Virus record (IMG/VR): IMGVR_UViG_3300008339_010012
Coordinates: 1 to 37,751 of that record
Length of the DNA stretch: 37,751 bases
Origin: a virus
Strand: one strand, 5' to 3'
Below are positions 22,029 through 29,620 of the stretch, piece by piece; position 1 is the stretch's first letter, and the number at the start of each line of letters is the position of its first letter. Below the pieces are notes generated by a model. That model ran no database searches and had not been told where the DNA came from. It was given only the letters and a program-made list of their open reading frames with translations. The position numbers were made by a program, and so were the translations under genes.

Positions 22029-23066
22029 ATGAAAACAATTATCATCACAGGAGTAACAGGTCAAGATGGTTCGCTGATGGCAGACTATCTATTAAAAAAC
22101 ACAGATTTTTTTGTGTATGGAGCGCATAGACGTTTAAGTGTTCCTAATCATGGCAACATCGAGCATCTTAAAAATAATTCAAGATTTTCTACAATTGACT
22201 TGGATATTACTGACCCCGAAAATATTAATCAGGTAATTCGCGAAATTAAACCTGATTACTTTATTAATTTTGCCGCTAATTCTTTTGTTGGCAATAGTTG
22301 GAAAATGCCAGTAAATCACATGCAAACAAATTGTATGGGAGTTCTTTTTTGTTTAGAGGCTATCCGTAACTACTCACCAGAAACTAGATTTTATAATGCT
22401 GGAAGTAGCGAACAATTTGGAGACGTAGTTTATTCTCCACAAGATATTAATCATCCGTTTCGTCCAAGATCACCTTACGGAGCCGCCAAATGCGCTGCGC
22501 ATCACCTTGTAAAAGTCTATCGCGACTCTTACAATCTTTACGCTGTTCAAGGCATCTTGTTTAATCATGAGGGTGTTCGTCGCGGGGAAGAGTTTGTAAC
22601 GCGCAAAATCACAAAGAACGTGGCAAGAATCTATAACGCTAAAGAGAACAACGAGTCATTTCTGCCCATGCAGCTTGGAAATGTAGATGCAAAACGCGAT
22701 TGGAGCGATGCTCAAGATTTTGTACACGGTGTATGGCTCATGTTAAATCAAAACTCCCCTAAAGACTATGTTTTATCCGCCAATGAAACTCATTCAGTCC
22801 GAGAGTTTGTGGAGCTAGCTTTTCAAGAAGCTTTTATTGATGGAGAATGGTCTGGGAATGGAGTTGACGAATTCTTTTTTGACAAAAAAACAAAACAAAA
22901 ACTTGTAGTTATTAATTCAGAATTCTATCGTCCAGCCGAAGTCGATTTGCTCTGGGGAGATTCAAATCCAGCAAGACAAGATCTTGGCTGGGTTCCAAAA
23001 ACGTCTTTTTCAAAACTAGTTCAAAAAATGGTTGCATCAGACCTTGATTGGCCTTATAATGATTAG
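22029..23066 (+). CDS. gmd: GDP-mannose 4,6-dehydratase
   Basis: 345 residues, the usual length. The cofactor loop is ITGVTGQDGSL (6-16). The catalytic Ser-Ser-Glu lies in NAGSSEQFG (123-131) and Tyr150/Lys154 in SPYGAAKC. HEGVRRGEEFVTRKI and LGNVDAKRDWSDAQDFVHGVW match the NADP- and GDP-contact segments of Gmd almost word for word. It converts GDP-mannose to GDP-4-keto-6-deoxymannose, the precursor of GDP-fucose, rhamnose and perosamine-type sugars. Its base composition (about 40% GC in the stretch checked) is clearly higher than in the preceding glycan genes (about 22-25%), suggesting a different origin. Confidence 0.95.
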   Translation: MKTIIITGVTGQDGSLMADYLLKNTDFFVYGAHRRLSVPNHGNIEHLKNNSRFSTIDLDITDPENINQVIREIKPDYFINFAANSFVGNSWKMPVNHMQTNCMGVLFCLEAIRNYSPETRFYNAGSSEQFGDVVYSPQDINHPFRPRSPYGAAKCAAHHLVKVYRDSYNLYAVQGILFNHEGVRRGEEFVTRKITKNVARIYNAKENNESFLPMQLGNVDAKRDWSDAQDFVHGVWLMLNQNSPKDYVLSANETHSVREFVELAFQEAFIDGEWSGNGVDEFFFDKKTKQKLVVINSEFYRPAEVDLLWGDSNPARQDLGWVPKTSFSKLVQKMVASDLDWPYND

Positions 23067-23428
23067 TGGCTAAATCGAAAGAACCAAACAAGAAACTAAT
23101 AGTTTCAAAATTTGTTGAAGTTCCCCTTAAATCAAGAAGGGAATTTTGGCAACGTGAATATGTATTGCTCAATCGTTTGATTGAGAGATATAGTATTGAA
23201 TTTTTAAGAGACACTTCCTTTTCTTTAAAGGGAGACTCTTTAGCTATTCTGTTTGCAGATAAAATTCTCAAAGACTTGGACAATAGATTCAAGATTTACA
23301 ACTCAGATGTGAAATTAAACGTCGATGAGATCGTACTTAAAGATGACCCCACTGTAGAAAAAAGAGAAGTGGCGAGAAAGATCAAAAACATTAAAGATTT
23401 TTTATATGAGAAAAACCAAAGAAACTAA
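23066..23428 (+). CDS. Hypothetical protein with GTG start
   Basis: 120 residues, not recognised. It is basic with a charged helical centre (SRREFWQREYVLLNRLIERYS) and ends in a Lys-rich tail. The start is GTG at 23066, sharing its G with the stop TAG of gmd, which argues for a coupled non-ATG start. The last 23 nt overlap the recA-like gene. A helper of recombination is conceivable from position alone. No domain match. Confidence 0.65.
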   Translation: MAKSKEPNKKLIVSKFVEVPLKSRREFWQREYVLLNRLIERYSIEFLRDTSFSLKGDSLAILFADKILKDLDNRFKIYNSDVKLNVDEIVLKDDPTVEKREVARKIKNIKDFLYEKNQRN

Positions 23429-24554
23429 AGAGCCAGAAGAGAACAAGAATACCTCAAGCGATGTATTGCAGAGCTTTCTAAAGCAAAATTCAGAAGATCA
23501 TTATAATTTTGAAGAGACAATTGACTATAAGGTTTCTAGCGGATCTCTTCAATTAGATACTCAGCTTGGTGGAGGATTTGGCCCAGGACTCCACAGATTC
23601 GTCGGAATGAATGAAGGCGGAAAAACTTCTGAAGCATTGGAAGTTATGAAGAATTTTTTACTAGAGGTTGAAGATTCAAAAGGTTTTTACATTAAAGCAG
23701 AGGGGCGTTTGTCTCCAGAAATGCAAAAACGTTCTGGTGTTAAATTTGTATTCACTCCTGAAGAATGGGTTGCTGGAACATGTTTTGTATTTGAAAGCAA
23801 TATCTATGAAACAGTAGTGGATGCGATGAGGAAACTCGTTACAAATAATACAGAGAAGATTAAATTTTGTTTTCTTCTTGATGCTGTTGATGGTCTGATC
23901 GCTAAAAACGATATGGACAAAACATTTGAAGAGAGCGCTAAAGTTGCTGGCGGAGCAGTAATCGCCGCTACATTTATGAAGAAACTCTCCATTGCTTTAA
24001 CCAAGAGAGGGCACATGGCTATTTTCATCTCTCAGGTTAGAGCAGATATTAAGCTCGACCCATATTCAAAAGCTCCTATTCGTCAAACATCTGCGACTGG
24101 AGGTAATGCTTTACTGCACTTCGCTAACTGGATTTTAGAATTTGAGCCTCGCTACAAGGGGGACATTATCCTTCAAAATCCTAACGATAAATCTATTGAT
24201 CTTCAAAAGAATCCTCCTGTTGGACATTGGGCTAAAGTCACTGTTAAGAAATCTCCAAACGAGAAAACTAATTTAACTATTCCATATCCTATTCGTTATG
24301 GAAGGAGTGGAGGAAAGTCTATTTGGATTGAAAAAGAAATTGTTGATCTTCTTCTAGCTTGGGAATTAGTGGTTAAGGGTGGAGCTTGGTATACTCCAAG
24401 TGAAGAGTTCTTATCCTTGCTTTCTGAAGCTGGTCTTCCTCCTCTTGAAAAAGTCCAAGGAGAAAATAATTTATTTAAAATCATCGAAGAAGACGAAAAA
24501 CTTCTGAAATTCCTTGTATCGTATTTCAAGAAGCTCGTTCAAAATGAAATTTAA
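23406..24554 (+). CDS. RecA-like recombinase
   Basis: 382 residues. Core motifs are in order: Walker A GMNEGGKT (67-74), the ATPase Glu99 in KAEGRLSPEMQK, Walker B FLLDAVDGL (156-164), and ISQVRADI (208-215), equivalent to the gamma-phosphate-sensing Gln loop, then TGGNALLHFANWILEFE (231 on), the Gly-Gly-Asn-Ala segment of the RecA DNA-binding loop region. The N-terminus is charged and disordered. It probably promotes strand exchange in recombination-dependent replication and repair, with SSB and the nearby nucleases. It is more RecA-like than UvsX-like. Confidence 0.85.
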   Translation: MRKTKETKEPEENKNTSSDVLQSFLKQNSEDHYNFEETIDYKVSSGSLQLDTQLGGGFGPGLHRFVGMNEGGKTSEALEVMKNFLLEVEDSKGFYIKAEGRLSPEMQKRSGVKFVFTPEEWVAGTCFVFESNIYETVVDAMRKLVTNNTEKIKFCFLLDAVDGLIAKNDMDKTFEESAKVAGGAVIAATFMKKLSIALTKRGHMAIFISQVRADIKLDPYSKAPIRQTSATGGNALLHFANWILEFEPRYKGDIILQNPNDKSIDLQKNPPVGHWAKVTVKKSPNEKTNLTIPYPIRYGRSGGKSIWIEKEIVDLLLAWELVVKGGAWYTPSEEFLSLLSEAGLPPLEKVQGENNLFKIIEEDEKLLKFLVSYFKKLVQNEI

Positions 24555-24951
24555 AAACCTATACGGTAAAGAAAAAAACTTAAAAAACGCTAAAGATTAC
24601 CTCATTAATTGGAACACTAAAACCCGTAGTAAGTTCCAAGATGAGGTAAAGCGCTTTTTAAAAACCTATTGGTCCGAAGATTTTGTATTTGAAGAGTTCC
24701 GTATTGTGGATACTCGCATGACTTTTGACTTTTTTAATGCAAACAAAAAAATAGCTATAGAAGTTCAGGGAAGGCAGCATACAAAATTTGTTCCATTCTT
24801 TCATAGTAGCAGGGCAAAATTTTTACAACAATTAAAAAGAGACACTAAAAAATTTGATTTCTGTGAAATAAATAATATCAAATTGATTGAAATTTATGAT
24901 GTGAAAGAATTAAATAAAGAATTTTTTGAATCTCAAGGAGTATACCTGTAA
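24544..24951 (+). CDS. PD-(D/E)XK / VSR-fold nuclease-like protein
   Basis: 135 residues from ATG 24544, which overlaps the recA-like stop by 11 nt (ATGAAATTTAA). The core is TFDFFNANKKIAIEVQGRQH (residues 60-79): D62, E73 and Q75 occupy the D...E-x-Q/K positions of restriction-type nucleases, with R/H following, and then KRDTKKFDFCEINNIKLIEI. The same layout is seen in VSR and DUF559 endonucleases. It could be a Holliday-junction resolvase or a repair nuclease acting with RecA, or a homing nuclease; I favour the former because it sits inside a tight operon. Confidence 0.7.
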   Translation: MKFKNLYGKEKNLKNAKDYLINWNTKTRSKFQDEVKRFLKTYWSEDFVFEEFRIVDTRMTFDFFNANKKIAIEVQGRQHTKFVPFFHSSRAKFLQQLKRDTKKFDFCEINNIKLIEIYDVKELNKEFFESQGVYL

Positions 24952-24959
24952 TATAAAGT

Positions 24960-25244
24960 ATGGCCATTAATGATCTGACTAAGCTCCCCAAATTTCACAT
25001 GCCAGCAAATTTAATTGACCAACTCTATGAGTTGAGTGGCAGTGCTGACAAATACAAAGGCGTTATCCTCGCTTATATTTCTGAAGACGGAAATCCGTTG
25101 GTATATGCTAAATATGATTCTCAAATTGTAGAGTTTGGAATGAGAAAAGTTTTAGAAAAATATTTAAACAATAGTGACGAGGAAGAGTTCATCACAAATA
25201 ATGATGATATGGGTGAAGAAGGACTTGACGAAGAAGATGATTGA
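24960..25244 (+). CDS. Small acidic hypothetical protein
   Basis: 94 residues. A folded N-terminal part (NDLTKLPKFHMPANLIDQLYELSG...GVILAYISEDGNPLVYAKY) is followed by a helix and a tail extremely rich in Asp and Glu (residues 73-94). Acidic tails of this kind occur in DNA mimics and in SSB-like or loader proteins, but no family is recognised. It lies between the nuclease and DnaB genes, so a helicase-loading role is possible but not demonstrated. Confidence 0.6.
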   Translation: MAINDLTKLPKFHMPANLIDQLYELSGSADKYKGVILAYISEDGNPLVYAKYDSQIVEFGMRKVLEKYLNNSDEEEFITNNDDMGEEGLDEEDD

Positions 25245-25248
25245 GAGT

Positions 25249-25258
25249 AGCGTATCAT
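25249..25258 (+). repeat. Decamer AGCGTATCAT, copy 1, before the DnaB gene
   Basis: The 10-mer lies 4 nt upstream of the DnaB start codon; a second copy lies at the start of the PHP gene at 28839. Both are followed within a few bases by AGCAT. TATCAT could act as a degenerate -10, but upstream -35 matches have unequal spacing (22 and 9 nt from TTGACG). Repeated 10-mers are expected by chance in 37 kb, so only the position is notable. Confidence 0.35.
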
Positions 25259-25262
25259 AAGC

Positions 25263-26777
25263 ATGATATACTCTTACGAACTGGAAAAACAACTACTGGC
25301 GGGTTTAATCAAGAACCCGCAAAACTATTTTGAAATCTCTGCGTTTATTAACGAGAAGGATTTCTATAGTGAAGACAACAGTATCAATAAAACCATTTTT
25401 ACTATCGTAAGGCAAGCTTTAGAGGCTCATGAAGATATTGATGATGTTATTATTGCTCAACGAGTTCAGTCTCTTGGGCTTTCATTTGATGATATTCTAA
25501 ATGTAGGAGAATATGTCAAGTCTCTTGGCATGAGAAAAGTAGCGGAAGGCGGCATTATCAAGACCGCTAAAGAATTGAAAAAATATACAATTCGACGCGA
25601 AATTTACGAGTCGTCACAAACTATCGCTCGTAAAATGAAAAACATGGCTCCAGAGAGCAGCTATGGAGAAATCATATCTGTCGCTGATAAAGAGTATAAC
25701 AGTCGCATTAATCAATATGAGGTTGGCAATGATACTCCAGAAAATATTTATGACGATATGGAAGCTATCATCGAAGATCGCGGTAATAATCCCGTGACTG
25801 AATTCGGCATGATGGGACCACATCCGAAAATCAATGACATGTATGGTTCGCTGCTCCGCCCAGGAAATATCACTGTTATCGTAGCTCGTTCTGGTGTCGG
25901 TAAGACTCAGTTCTGTATGGACTACAGCACCAAAGTAAGTTTAAAATATAATGTTCCAGTTCTTCATTTCGATAATGGAGAAATGAGCAAAGAAGAACTC
26001 ATAGCTCGCCAATGCTCCGCTCTTAGCGGCGTTCCAATGCATTTGATTGAAAGCGGACAGTGGCTACGAGCAGGTAAGGAAACAGTCGATAAGGTAAGGT
26101 CTGTATGGACTAAAGTTAAGAACCTTCAGTTTTACTATTACAATGTTGGCGGTTTAGATGTTGACTCTATGATCAATACTCTAAAGAGATTCTATTACTC
26201 TAAAGTTGGAAGAGGCAACAAGATGATTTTTAGCTTTGACTATATCAAAACTACATCAGATATGGGAGCCAATAAAACAGAATGGCAGACTGTTGGTGAG
26301 ATGGTTGATAAGTTTAAACGCTGTTTACAAAAAGATATTCTTTATGAAGGTGTTCCAATTATCCCAATGATTACTTCAGTGCAATCCAATCGCTCTGGTA
26401 TCACTAATAATCGCAACTCTCAAAATGTTATTGATGATGAGAGTATCGTTTCTCTTTCTGACCGAATCACTCAATTCTGTTCTCATATGTTTATTCTTAG
26501 AAATAAGACGACAGATGAAATTTTAAATGAAGGCGTAAGATTTGGAACTCATAAAATCATTAACGTTAAAGCCAGACATTTAGGAAAAGATGTCGCAGGA
26601 GCAGTTGAGGCAGTGCGAGTAGGAGATGTATTGAGAAAGAATTTCTGTAATTTGGAATTCAAGAATTTCTGCATCACCGAAAAAGGTGACTTGAGAGACA
26701 TTGTAGAATTTAACGATATTGGAGAGGATACAGAACATAATGGGCGCAACACAGCACCAGACTTTGATGAACTCTGA
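25263..26777 (+). CDS. DnaB-type replicative helicase
   Basis: 504 residues. The N-terminal DnaB domain covers about 1-150 (YSYELEKQLLAGLIKNPQNY start, linker helices after 100). In the RecA-like C-terminal domain the Walker A is ARSGVGKT (208-215), followed by VLHFDNGEMSKEELIARQCS with the catalytic Glu240, and by SFDYIKTTSDMG as Walker B. A QSNRSG motif after IPMITSV is the Gln-Arg sensor. It unwinds the fork 5' to 3' as a hexamer. Its gene overlaps the primase by 11 nt (ATGAACTCTGA), consistent with a helicase-primase complex. Confidence 0.9.
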   Translation: MIYSYELEKQLLAGLIKNPQNYFEISAFINEKDFYSEDNSINKTIFTIVRQALEAHEDIDDVIIAQRVQSLGLSFDDILNVGEYVKSLGMRKVAEGGIIKTAKELKKYTIRREIYESSQTIARKMKNMAPESSYGEIISVADKEYNSRINQYEVGNDTPENIYDDMEAIIEDRGNNPVTEFGMMGPHPKINDMYGSLLRPGNITVIVARSGVGKTQFCMDYSTKVSLKYNVPVLHFDNGEMSKEELIARQCSALSGVPMHLIESGQWLRAGKETVDKVRSVWTKVKNLQFYYYNVGGLDVDSMINTLKRFYYSKVGRGNKMIFSFDYIKTTSDMGANKTEWQTVGEMVDKFKRCLQKDILYEGVPIIPMITSVQSNRSGITNNRNSQNVIDDESIVSLSDRITQFCSHMFILRNKTTDEILNEGVRFGTHKIINVKARHLGKDVAGAVEAVRVGDVLRKNFCNLEFKNFCITEKGDLRDIVEFNDIGEDTEHNGRNTAPDFDEL

Positions 26778-27810
26778 AGATATAAAATCCGCTCTTGAGC
26801 AGATTGGTTATCGGTTAAAAGATTTCGGTAATCATTGGAGAACAGCAGCAATTTACCGTGGAGGAGATAACCAAACCTCTTTAAAAGTGTATAAGAATAC
26901 AGGTGTATGGCAAGACTATGTATCTGGTTCAGATTCGATGCCGTTTCAAAAGTTAATTGAATTAACTTTAAAAACCAAAGATCCTAAAATAATCAAACAA
27001 TATATTCGCGACTCAAGTGAGCCAACCGAATACGTTAAGAAAGAAACATTAGAAATGGAAAAAGTTTACCCAGAAGAATGTCTGCAAAGACTCTTCCCCA
27101 ATTATTCTCTTTATCTCAAAAGGAATATTTCAGAAGAAACATTGAAAAAATATAAATGCGGATTAGCTAGCAATGGCCAAATGTATCAACGCATGGTTTT
27201 TCCAATCTTTAATTCTGATGGTCAGATCATTGGATTTAGCGGTAGAAAGATTAATGAGAACAATGATTTCGCAAAATGGAAACACATAGGAGTCAAGAGT
27301 CAATGGGTATACCCAGCATTCGTTCCTCAAGAAATGACTGTCGATCAGTCTATTGAAGAGAAGAAGGAAGTTATTCTAGTTGAGAGTATTGGCGATAGCC
27401 TCGCTCTAACTGAAGAGGGATACTCTAACAACCTTGTTACTTTTGGACTAGACTGCTCTCCAGCACTTATAAATTATCTGTGCTCTAAAGACCTGAGCAA
27501 AATCATCATCGCCACAAATAATGACAATGATAAACAAAAGAATCATGGTAAAATTGCCGCCATGAAAAACTACATGAAACTATCTCAGTTTTTTGACTTT
27601 GATCAGTTATTTATTCAGTTGCCTTGGGCTAATGATTTTGGAGATATGAGGCAAAAAGAAATGTCGTTTAAAGACTGGTATCAAGCTCCTGCTACTAGTC
27701 AGGAAGCAAAATTAAATGTTTACAAAGAATTCTGTCTAGAGAACCGTACTGCTTTTAACGATAAAAGACTGCAAAAATTTTTAAAGAAAATAGATAACTT
27801 TGGAATCTAA
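26767..27810 (+). CDS. DnaG-type TOPRIM primase lacking the zinc-ribbon cysteines
   Basis: 347 residues from ATG 26767, an 11-nt overlap with dnaB; an ATG at 26740 and a TTG at 26719 are possible but less consistent with neighbouring junctions. The N-terminus (to about 75) has the CHC2 fold outline (WRTAAIYRGGDNQTSLKVYKNTGVWQDYVSG) without the Cys/His zinc ligands. The RNA polymerase basic region contains YKCGLA, QRMVFPIFNSDGQIIGFSGRKI. TOPRIM residues are Glu in VILVESIGDSLAL and the NDND acidic cluster in IIIATNNDNDKQ. It synthesises primers for the split polymerase alpha. Confidence 0.85.
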   Translation: MNSEDIKSALEQIGYRLKDFGNHWRTAAIYRGGDNQTSLKVYKNTGVWQDYVSGSDSMPFQKLIELTLKTKDPKIIKQYIRDSSEPTEYVKKETLEMEKVYPEECLQRLFPNYSLYLKRNISEETLKKYKCGLASNGQMYQRMVFPIFNSDGQIIGFSGRKINENNDFAKWKHIGVKSQWVYPAFVPQEMTVDQSIEEKKEVILVESIGDSLALTEEGYSNNLVTFGLDCSPALINYLCSKDLSKIIIATNNDNDKQKNHGKIAAMKNYMKLSQFFDFDQLFIQLPWANDFGDMRQKEMSFKDWYQAPATSQEAKLNVYKEFCLENRTAFNDKRLQKFLKKIDNFGI

Positions 27811-28831
27811 GAACAAAACAACCCTCTCTGCCAGTCGTATCAAAACAGCACAGTCGTGTAGCTGGTTATACTGGTGCAAATACCATCTGAAGCTCCCAGA
27901 CAAGAGTAATGATGGCGCTCGCAGAGGAAGCATTTGCCATTTAGTTTTTGAATGTCTTGGAGAGGATCGACACAAAAAGCATTTTAGTCTTGTCATTAAA
28001 AAGAGAGACATTTTTGCTAGCAAATCTATAGAAAGACTTGTTAGGAAACATGCAAAGAAAGAAGGTATCGGTGACGAAGCAAATATAAAAATGATTTGCG
28101 AAATGACTCTTGCTGGATTGCAGCATGATTTTTACGGACTAGATCGCGGCAAGCCTACTGAAGCATTGAGCGAGCAAGACTTCGACATGAATATTGAAGA
28201 AGGAAATGTTAGCTATAAAATCAAAGGCTTTATTGATAAACTCTTCTTATATAAGAAGAAAGGTTTGGCTATCATTCGCGATTTTAAAAGTAGTAAAGAA
28301 GTTTTTAAAGGCAAAGAGTTAGAAAACAATTTGCAAGACTTAATGTACGCTTTGGCAGTCAAGAAAAAATATCCAGAATACGCCCAAACTCAATCTGAGT
28401 TTTTGTTTCTGAAGTTTCTGCCAGAAGAGAAAGGTGTTATCAGGATGCCTATCTTGACTGATGAAGAGTTATATGGATTTGAATTAGAGTTGACCGAAAT
28501 TCAAAAATACCTAGATAACTTTGATTTAAAAACAGCCATGTCTAATTTTGCAGCTAGACAAGATTACCCGAAAGACAATTCTTTCGGCGGACCTTTGCAA
28601 TGTGGAAGAGCAACATCTAAAGGTCAATTAAAAAAAGATGGCAGCATAATGTATCACTGCTCATATAAGTTTGAATTTTATTATTATAAAATCAACGACT
28701 TACAAGGTAATATGGTAACATCTTGTTTCCTTGAAGCTTATGATGAATTCGTGAAAAAATATCCAGAAGATAAATTCTTGTATGAAATGATTCATTACAA
28801 AGGTTGTCCTGCTTTCAACAAAAGAGCTTGA
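27800..28831 (+). CDS. RecB/Cas4-like PD-(D/E)XK exonuclease
   Basis: 343 residues from a TTG start overlapping the primase stop by 11 nt (TTGGAATCTAA); no Met exists until residue 97. His47 in RRGSICHLVFE, Asp146 in IKGFIDKL, Asp161 and Lys163 in IRDFKSSKE, and Gln179 with Tyr183 in NLQDLMYALAV follow the RecB/Cas4 nuclease order. Cysteines at 20 and 26 near the N-terminus, and 268, 287, 309 and 336 toward the C-terminus, could bind an iron-sulfur cluster like Cas4/AddB, though spacing differs. It probably processes DNA ends for recombination or primer removal. Confidence 0.8.
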   Translation: MESKNKTTLSASRIKTAQSCSWLYWCKYHLKLPDKSNDGARRGSICHLVFECLGEDRHKKHFSLVIKKRDIFASKSIERLVRKHAKKEGIGDEANIKMICEMTLAGLQHDFYGLDRGKPTEALSEQDFDMNIEEGNVSYKIKGFIDKLFLYKKKGLAIIRDFKSSKEVFKGKELENNLQDLMYALAVKKKYPEYAQTQSEFLFLKFLPEEKGVIRMPILTDEELYGFELELTEIQKYLDNFDLKTAMSNFAARQDYPKDNSFGGPLQCGRATSKGQLKKDGSIMYHCSYKFEFYYYKINDLQGNMVTSCFLEAYDEFVKKYPEDKFLYEMIHYKGCPAFNKRA

Positions 28832-28838
28832 CGCGACA

Positions 28839-28848
28839 AGCGTATCAT
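28839..28848 (+). repeat. Decamer AGCGTATCAT, copy 2, at the PHP gene start
   Basis: Second copy of the decamer at 25249. It overlaps the first in-frame ATG (28847) of the PHP gene. A small hairpin, GCTTG-ACGCGA-CAAGC, ends just before it (28826-28841). These are the only two copies I found, and both are at starts of replication genes after a gap between genes. Confidence 0.35.
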
Positions 28849-29620
28849 GTTAGCATATAACATGATTCCCATCTTCAAATCAACATATAGTATCGGGAAG
28901 TCGATACTAACATTAGACGATCCTTCTAAAGTAAAAGAAGGAGGTTCTGATAGCATTCTCTCTATAGCCAAAGAAGAGAATTTAAACCAAATTGTTTTGG
29001 TAGAAGATTCTATGATCGGCTTCTTGAATGCACATACAAGATGCAAGGAAGCAGGGGTTCAATTAATTTTCGGTTTACGCATTGGATGCGTGAACCAGAG
29101 AACTCCAGAATTCTTAGAGTCAAACGATACACTGCACAAGATAGTTCTGATGGGAAAGAACGATGCTGGTATCAAAGCTCTAACTAAAATTTATTCTATC
29201 GCGAATAAGGAATCGAAAGGTTTAGTAGATTGTGATCTACTCAAACAATATTGGACAGATGATTTAAAACTCTGCATTCCATTTTACGATTCATTTATTT
29301 ACATGAATAATTTTATCGGTAGAAAGTGTGTCCCTAATTTTGGATTCACAAAACCGACAATCTTTATCGAAGATAACGATCTCCCTTTCGATCAATTCAT
29401 TCTTGAGAAAGCGTCTAAATACGCTCAGGAAAATGATCTACATATCGAAAAAGTAAAATCTATCTATTACAAAAATAAAGAAGATTTTTCAGCTTGGCAA
29501 ACTTATAAATGCCTATGCAATCGTACCTTTGGTAAAGAACGCTCTTTGTCTAATCCAAACTTAGAGCATTGTGGAAGCGACTCGTTTTGCTGGGAATCTT
29601 ATAAACAATATGAAGGATAA
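28847..29620 (+). CDS. Separate PHP domain of DNA polymerase III alpha (probably inactive)
   Basis: 257 residues from ATG 28847; ATG 28862 is also plausible. The sequence matches the N-terminal PHP domain of DnaE: IPIFKSTYSIGKSILTL for HxHTxYSxLDG, QIVLVEDSMIGFLNAHTRCKEAGVQLIFGL for AITDHG...FYxAAKxAGIKPIIG, and LMGKNDAGIKALTKIYSIA for the neighbouring helix. The metal-binding His pair becomes Phe/Lys and D-H becomes E-D, so phosphatase or proofreading activity by PHP is unlikely. It ends just before the polymerase palm and is followed by the exonuclease gene. It probably supports the polymerase structurally. Confidence 0.8.
   Translation: MLAYNMIPIFKSTYSIGKSILTLDDPSKVKEGGSDSILSIAKEENLNQIVLVEDSMIGFLNAHTRCKEAGVQLIFGLRIGCVNQRTPEFLESNDTLHKIVLMGKNDAGIKALTKIYSIANKESKGLVDCDLLKQYWTDDLKLCIPFYDSFIYMNNFIGRKCVPNFGFTKPTIFIEDNDLPFDQFILEKASKYAQENDLHIEKVKSIYYKNKEDFSAWQTYKCLCNRTFGKERSLSNPNLEHCGSDSFCWESYKQYEG

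Noticed and set aside
22912-23292. 126-codon minus-strand open frame across gmd and the GTG-started gene
   Set aside because: It overlaps the end of gmd and most of the next gene, lies antisense to a continuous operon, and resembles a mirror frame by composition.
24544-24951. Homing endonuclease
   Set aside because: A VSR/PD-(D/E)XK fold is also used by homing enzymes, but the gene is coupled by an 11-nt overlap inside the operon, is not in an intron, and has neighbours of the same style; a replication or repair role is more likely.
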